Shown here: positions 58,354-64,000 of the stretch, piece by piece
How positions within the stretch are numbered: position 1 is the first letter of the stretch
Layout of the letters: each line of letters starts with the position of its first letter
Assembly: GCF_020520425.1 (NCBI RefSeq)
Contig: NC_079491.1
Coordinates: forward strand, 2,108,001-2,172,000
Source: Spinacia oleracea
Taxonomy: Eukaryota; Streptophyta; Magnoliopsida; Caryophyllales; Amaranthaceae
Direction: 5' to 3'
DNA: 64,000 nt
Notes under the pieces: model-generated
What the model saw: the letters and a program-made list of their open reading frames with translations, nothing else
Databases searched by the model: none
Told to the model about the DNA's origin: nothing
Position numbers and translations under genes: made by a program

Positions 58354-60581
58354 TTACTGATTCAATGACTCCCTTTCTATCACTGTCACTATTTGCATCT
58401 TCGGTTCATTCTGCTTGATGGCAGACAGAGATGGTTTCTTCTCGGATGTGATGATGACTACTCGATCTTTTGCTTTGCCCCATAGCAATAGATACAGACC
58501 TATGATGATAGTAACTCCTCCTACGATGCTGAACAACCAGTGATAATTCAGAACATCTAATCTTATTATCTATTCCTTATAGTAGCACAAAGAGCATTTT
58601 ATGAGCTATGCTTACCTTCCCGTGTATAGCTTTTCACCAACAATGAAATATGCGAAGATCACCACTAGTAGTGTCTGTAGGGGACAAAACATAGTTACAA
58701 AGACAGGGCCTTTTTCTTTTGAAGACCATACGATCATGATGAAGTTTAATGCAGATGAAACCACTCCCTGAAATTCATAACCAAAAACTGAGGTTATTAT
58801 GGACTCTTTCAGCCGGAGGATGGGGTTGTTGAAAACTGAAATTCACTCCTTTTATCCTGAATTTAACTTACACCAAATAGAATAGTTGCTATGTTGATGA
58901 AGGATTTCTGCACCCATGCATCTGGATGATGTCTAACAGCCAAAGAAGTGAAAGCAGCAGACTGTGCTGCTCCTATAAAGTTTGCCCATGTGGCTAATGA
59001 CAGTGGTGCAGGATATCTTTTCAATGTGAATCCCTGCAAGGATCATTGTCAGATTTTCAATACTTTTTTTCTTAAAATCTATTCCACTGAATCCTTCTTT
59101 TTTCTTAATGCCAAACTACTATTATTATTTTTAATTATACATTATTGTCACTTTTTGACTGCATACACAAGCATTGTTCTATTCTGAATGAGTGGTTTGT
59201 ATGAGCTCAAACAACCTGTAGTTCCATTTTTTTGAACCAATCTACGTGTGTATGGTGTAATTTTTCAGTTATTCCCTGTGGAGTAATCGGCATTTGTGAG
59301 TTTGTTAATAGAACAGTAGCCCTAACAGTACTCTCACATGTATTGTTATTTCTTAAGAATATCGGGATAGTTTTTTGTGCTATTGAAACATTAATTTCAT
59401 TGTATCATTTCCATTTTAACTTGTTTTTAAAGCTTGGACACTTGATGTATGCTTGGAACTTTTTCTAACATCTACTTGTTCCATCATTTTGTGAAAATTT
59501 TGGCTAGGGATTGAGATACCTGCATTGTGAACCATATTGACCATGATATGCAACTTGCTAGTGAAAGTATTGGGCCTTTTATCCAATTTTTGTGGAAGTC
59601 ACTTTTCATCAGGTGTATCAGAGGTTCCCACAAGCGTTTGATTGCTGGTCCTCTGTATAATGCTATGGTCATCACCCCTGCTAAGGTTATTAAAGTTCCA
59701 GTGGCTTTTGCTAATCCACGGCGTTTTCTCAAGTTAAGAGTCTCCAGCCTGCGAATAGTTGAGGAAATTTCCGCAAAGGTTAGTTTTTTATAATTGGACT
59801 TGCAATCTAAAAACATTTTACTTTAGAGGGTAAGATCAAGTCAGTCTTTAGAGGGTAAGATCAAGTCAGGTAAAGTACATAACTGTTAACAAAGAACATA
59901 ATATTACCTGAATACCACTGCTAGTATAAAGGTCAAAGTAGGAATCGTGTTTACTGTTGCTGACAGAAATGCTGGTGAAGTGTATTTTAGGCTTGCAAAG
60001 TACATGTTTATTGTTAATCCCACTCTGGTTTCGGAGAAAGAAAAAAAAAATCCTTCAGATCTCTTTTAACCAAGATACGGTAATACAGACTGGAACTATA
60101 ACAATATTACAAAGTTGCATTTGTAAATCATGATATTTCCTACACTAGGATCAAACATATTAGCACTGAGTAATGACTAACCCAAGTAGAGAATAGATAA
60201 AGATTTCAATGAACATGCTTAATGTCATCTTTGGCCTTGTTTTCCTGCACCAAGAGAAAATACTGTCAAGTTGTGAACTTTTCGAAGTGGACGAAGAAGA
60301 TTGCTTTATGTGAACGCTTGGGACCACCGGGGGGGGGGGGGGAGGGAGGGGGAGGATTTGGAGACTAGAATGCACCTTTCAAGGAAATAGGCAAACGGAA
60401 ATACTGCAATACCACCTACTAAGTGGCGGTAGGTGACGTAAACATGAGGATTCATCCCATGGTTGAAAGCAGCTTCGGTTATGAAATAAAGAAAAGCCGA
60501 GGCCATCTGAACTATAACCATGTATATGTGTGGCCTGAACCTTCTGCAATTAACCCTCAAACTTAAATAATCAACAACCAT
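58354..60581 (-). CDS. WAT1-related (nodulin MtN21/EamA, UMAMIT) transporter
   Basis: Seven exons: 60581-60376, 60244-60182, 60024-59908, 59748-59520, 59033-58872, 58767-58616 and 58528-58354, all GT-AG, 367 residues. It is a membrane protein with two EamA/DMT domains (ten helices expected), likely moving amino acids, auxin or other small metabolites at the plasma membrane or tonoplast; substrate unknown. Family marks: NPHVYVTYRHLVGGIAVFPF, YFASLKYTSPAFLSATVNTI, LNLRKRRGLAKATGTLITLA, SLASCISWSIWFTMQ, WANFIGAAQSAAFTSLAVRH, PVFVTMFCPLQTLLVVIFAY and GLYLLLWGKAKD. The start is the least certain part: MVVDYLSLRVNCR gives an odd lead, and TTAATTGCAG just before AAGGTTCAGG could be an acceptor for an upstream first exon. 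Exons 2 and 3 are short and easily missed. Confidence 0.85.
60331..60356. repeat. G-rich run in WAT1-related intron 1
   Basis: GGGGGGGGGGGG followed by AGGGAGGGGGAGG on the plus strand, i.e. a C-rich tract in the sense strand of a 131-bp intron. It could form a G-quadruplex in DNA. Confidence 0.75.
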
Positions 60582-61263
60582 GGCTTTGTATAGTTTGATT
60601 GCTATTCTCCCTTTTAATTAACATAGCATGGAAGCCAATAATGTCTTATAACATTTATAGTGGATGTTTTAAAAAGCTGTTTGATTCTCTTGGTACATTG
60701 CCGTATCATGTTCTTGACCCATCCATGACCTTGCTTTCTATTTTTCACACAATTAAGAGAGGAAAAGATATAATATATTTCCAAAAGGAGAAATATTCTT
60801 AGTGCTCCTGCCTCCGCCCATCTTTTGAATACCCAGGATATGTTATTTTATCAATATTCCCAGTTTTTCACGTACGAGACTTTTGTAAATACATGTGATT
60901 AAAAATAGAAAGGGACTTTATCCTGTTCAATTGAAGTTCCTAAGCATTAGGTTCACTCACAGAGCAAAAAGTGGAATATTCAGTGGGTGAAAGGGAGCAA
61001 ATGGCGGAAATGAAACAGCAACAGTAATTTTTTTTTGCTAAAACTGAAGCTGCATTTTTCTTATCGACCTCTGACTGTGCAGTCCACTAGGGCTCTTGCC
61101 TCTTCATTTTATTTTCTATTTGTTGTTTTTCTAAGCATGATGAGCGTTGATTCTATGTCCCAAAACTGTACGTAGTTGGATATTTAGGAAAAACCCTTGC
61201 GTTGTTTGGTGTTATTGAATGTTTTGTATTTCTACTTATAACATTCGTCAATTTTTTTTCCTT
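60582..61263. other. Upstream region of the WAT1-related gene, no clear gene
   Basis: Would contain the promoter and possibly a missed short first exon of the minus-strand transporter. No independent gene is supported. The frame at 60599-60802 is unsupported. Confidence 0.45.
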
Positions 61264-61460
61264 GAGCCAGATTTCGCATAATCTAAGTTCAGATAAGTTA
61301 TGTTATAGTCAAAATAAGTTCAGTTAAGTTCAGTTAAGTTCAGCAAAAATAAGTTTTTTTCAGACATTTTCATACTCAAATAAGTTTATTTCAGACAAAA
61401 TAAGTTCAGATAATATAAGTTCAGTCAAAATAAGTCCGTAAAAATGGAGCCTTTTTTTTA
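61264..61460. mobile_element. AACTTAT-family repeat
   Basis: Repeated TAAGTTCAGATAAGTT and AATAAGTTTATTTCAGAC units, reverse-complement related to the MITE at 17513-17738. Ends are not defined. Confidence 0.5.
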
Positions 61461-61537
61461 AAAAAAAAAACTTAAATCAGGTGTATTAGGATTTTAGAAG
61501 CACAGTCTACAGCAGAACCTTGTTTCTGTTTTCCTAG

Positions 61538-61606
61538 GAAAAGAGTCAGGAACTCCAGGCTGTTGCAGCTGCTGATAATATTGCACTGAGTAATCTAGAA
61601 TCATAA
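61538..61606 (+). other. Orphan exon-like sequence
   Basis: After a good acceptor (TTTCTGTTTTCCTAG) the frame reads EKSQELQAVAAADNIALSNL, two more residues and a stop. It has the look of a last coding exon, but I cannot find upstream exons or name a family. It may be a relic or chance. Confidence 0.15.
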
Positions 61607-62139
61607 GTCATCTCACAAATTAGGAATAACACATTGCGTTTATTACATGCAGGAAACTTCTGGAATTTAATTTCAAACGTATAATTCAAATGTGCTCACT
61701 ATTGAAGATTTGTCTACCGAATTATACAAACCTACATGATTCTGCCTACAGAAATCTCAAGACTATGGAGGTAATAATATCTAATCTCTATTTGTTGAGT
61801 TTGATATTTTCTTTTGAAATTTATCCTTTTTTTTTTCTGAACTCAGAAACCTTTGGGTTCTAGTTGAAGAATGAATTGATTTCATATGCTTTATGATTAC
61901 TTTTTTTTGTAAAACATTAAGATGCTTATTCTCCAATCTTCATAGTGGAAGATGTTGGGTTTTTTCCTTAGTGGCCAACTCTCTTTTTTTCACTTTTTGT
62001 GTTCCTGTTTAGACTTCTGGGGACTGGATGAAACCTGTGTACTCAACTCAACCAACTACTCATGACCTTGACATAAAACTCAAATCTGATACGAACACAT
62101 GTGTGATGTGTCCGCTTAAAACATTTGTTGCGCTGTTCT

Positions 62140-62960
62140 TTTTGGAGATTACAGATTCCAAATTTCTGATCTGTTATAGAGATATCTGAGAATAAATTGA
62201 CTAATGCTGGGTTTATATCGGGTACCGCTTACCCGGTTATGCTTATTTGATTCTTAAACGGGCCCTCCCCGCCCCACACCAAGCCCACTCTGCTTTGTGC
62301 CAGGCCAGGCTGAAAAGTCCAAAACAAGGCCCATGCCCACGGGCTGTCTGGCCGGGCCTAGCCGTCGTGCCTTAGCCTAATTGGCTAATTTTACTAAATT
62401 TAGTGTGGTTTGTCGTGGCGGATCGAGTCGTGCCGTGCCTTGTCGTGTTTTTTTCCGTGCTCATGCAGGCCGGGTTTTTTCGTGTTCTCTGGAGATTACA
62501 GATTCCAAATTTCTGATCTGTTATAGAGATGTCTGAGAATAAATGACTGATGCTGGGTTTATATCAGGTAGTAATCAGGTACCGCTTACCCGTTTATGCT
62601 TATTTGATTCTTAAACTCCCCCGCCCCATGCCAAGCCCACTCTGCTTCATGCCAGGCAAGGCCAGGCTGAAAAGTTCAAAACAAGGCCCATGGGCCGCCG
62701 AGCTTGGGCCAAATTTAGCGTGCTTTGTCATGGCGGGTCGAGTCGAGTTGTGCTTTTTCCAAAAAAATGCGGCCCTGGCCAGGCCCACGATTTTGTGCTA
62801 GTGCAGGTCGGGCCGGACTTTGTTCATCTTCTCTGGAGTTTACAGAGATTACAGATTCCAAATTTCTGATCTGTTATTGACATATCTGATGAGAATGAAT
62901 GACTAATGCTGGGTTTACATCAGGTACCAGTTATGCTTATTTGATTCTTACACATGCATC
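62140..62960. repeat. Triplicated segment with inserted GC-rich repeats
   Basis: GATTACAGATTCCAAATTTC, CTGATCTGTTATAGAGAT and GCTGGGTTTATATC recur in order at about 62149, 62496 and 62849. Between them lie GC-rich stretches (CCAAGCCCACTCTGCTT, AGGCCCATG, GTGCTTTTT) of the same kind as 12987-13500. A GC-rich element inserted once and the whole was then duplicated, or the reverse. Open frames here are not genes. Confidence 0.75.
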
Positions 62961-63384
62961 CTTTTGGTGGATGGAGACACTCGAAACTTTGAATCATGAT
63001 TCATGGCTAGTGTAGAATTGTAGATAGGTTATGTGTTTAATCTAACTTTTGGTTCTGGTTCGAAATGCTGGAATTCTTTTTTTGTGAGAAAGAAGTTGTG
63101 AGTGACAGTTTGGGGTCCCAGAACAAATATGGTGCATAGGTTTCAAATCTCACCTTTTTTTTTTTTACAGGAATCTAAGTTTTTTTTTTTGCTGGCAACC
63201 GTCATTTTTTTCAATGGATGGATGGTATAGTTTTCATCGTTTAGGGACTTTGGTACGAAACCGTTATAACGACCTTTTAGGCTGTTGGGTATAAGTTACA
63301 ACTACATTTTTCTTACTTTTGTTTTGCAGAGATGTCATCTTACTGCTACGCGATTGTGTGCTGGATGGCAATGGGGCTGTGCGG

Positions 63385-63745
63385 AACGATGATTGTAGGC
63401 CGGGCTGGGCTTCGGGCCGAGCCCAGTGGCCATGTGCCTAAACGGGCCTGGCCCACGCCAAACCCACTCTGCTTCGTGTCGGGCCATGCTGGACCGGACT
63501 GAAAAGTTTAAAGCAAGCCCCATGTCCACGGGCTGTCGGGCCTCGGGCCGGGCTGTCGTGCCTGTCTAAGTTTACTAAATTTAGTGTGCTTGTTGTGCTG
63601 GGTCGAGTCGTGTCATTGCCTTGTCGTGCTTTTTCAAAAAAAAAAAGTATGGCGGTCCACGACTTTGTGCCCCTACCAGGCCAGGATTTTTCTTGCCGGA
63701 TCGGACCTCGGGCCGGGCCACGACCATTTTTAGTCTTGTGCCAGC
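63385..63745. mobile_element. GC-rich MITE-like element
   Basis: From about AACGATGATTGTAGGCCGGG to GGGCCACGACCATTTTTAGT. Inverted GATTGTAGGCCGGGC / GGCCACGACC-like ends match the 12987-13500 family. Stacked frames on both strands are composition artefacts. The remaining 63746-64000 shows nothing recognisable. Confidence 0.6.
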
Positions 63746-64000
63746 ACGAAGGGCATTCTACACGGTCCTTGTGATTTCAAAGAAAGGACTGTGGTCTAGC
63801 ATGAACTGACACGACACGTGCATCGTGCATTGGACTAACCCATTAGCCACTGCTCCTGGGCCGGCGGCTAGCCTACACAACACTGAGTACGCGACTGTTG
63901 TGAGTTGTAGATGTTAAATATGAACTATGAAGTTTATATGGAGTCTAAAATTTTCCTAGAATTTGTAGTTGGGCAATTAAGCACTAGTCTAGCAGTAGTG

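Noticed and set aside
1-64000. CRISPR arrays, bacterial operons or a novel defence-like system
   Set aside because: All genes are plant-type with spliceosomal introns; tandem arrays lack the repeat-spacer pattern.

Overview
The window is plant nuclear DNA. It is AT-rich, its genes are split by GT-AG introns (plus a few GC-AG introns), and it carries plant gene families: ATG9, CDT1, an E-class PPR protein, a WAT1/EamA transporter, hyoscyamine-6-dioxygenase-like 2-oxoglutarate dioxygenases and a TPR protein. The many transposons and the frequent TACTCCGTA/ACTCCCTCCGT motifs suggest a Caryophyllales plant of the spinach/beet/quinoa group. The species is inference.

Layout. 1-10.7 kb has no intact gene. 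It holds a satellite-like repeat of about 530 bp, two solo LTRs with intact 5-bp target duplications (3633-5011 and 6477-8066; the first landed inside the satellite repeat), and a 2.4-kb Helitron (8212-10644) with a decayed Rep/helicase fragment. 11.1-31.8 kb is a cluster of three related 2-oxoglutarate/Fe(II) dioxygenase genes: a minus-strand copy broken by an 8-bp tandem duplication (11803-15171), then two plus-strand copies with all exons open (22944-27431 and 28944-31778). Helitron, hAT-like, CACTA, Stowaway and SINE insertions lie in and between them. 32.1-37.8 kb holds a minus-strand, probably organellar TPR protein and a decayed partial copy of it downstream. The TPR intron contains a perfect 159-bp inverted repeat. 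39.2-48.3 kb is ATG9 on the minus strand (nine coding exons, 988 aa), with an expanded C-terminal repeat and two GC-AG introns. 49.3-50.8 kb has another Helitron and a tRNA-derived SINE. 51.2-55.1 kb is CDT1 with E2F-like promoter sites, 56.2-57.8 kb an intronless PPR gene and 58.3-60.6 kb a minus-strand WAT1-related transporter. 60.6-64 kb is repeats with no convincing gene.

How the genes relate. From 34 kb onward they are unrelated housekeeping genes (autophagy, replication licensing, organelle RNA processing, small-molecule transport, a TPR scaffold). The dioxygenases form a local tandem family, the usual way specialised-metabolism oxygenases expand. No other pathway gene sits beside them, so a full biosynthetic cluster is not shown. 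I found no tRNA or rRNA gene, CRISPR array or clearly new multi-gene system. The most unusual signals are the ATG9 repeat, the GC-AG introns, the intronic hairpin, the 8-bp duplication that breaks one dioxygenase, and a downstream array that repeats the end of a coding exon.

Exon boundaries were derived by hand from reading frame, splice dinucleotides and paralogue comparison. Coding lengths are exact sums of those exons. UTR ends are estimates.
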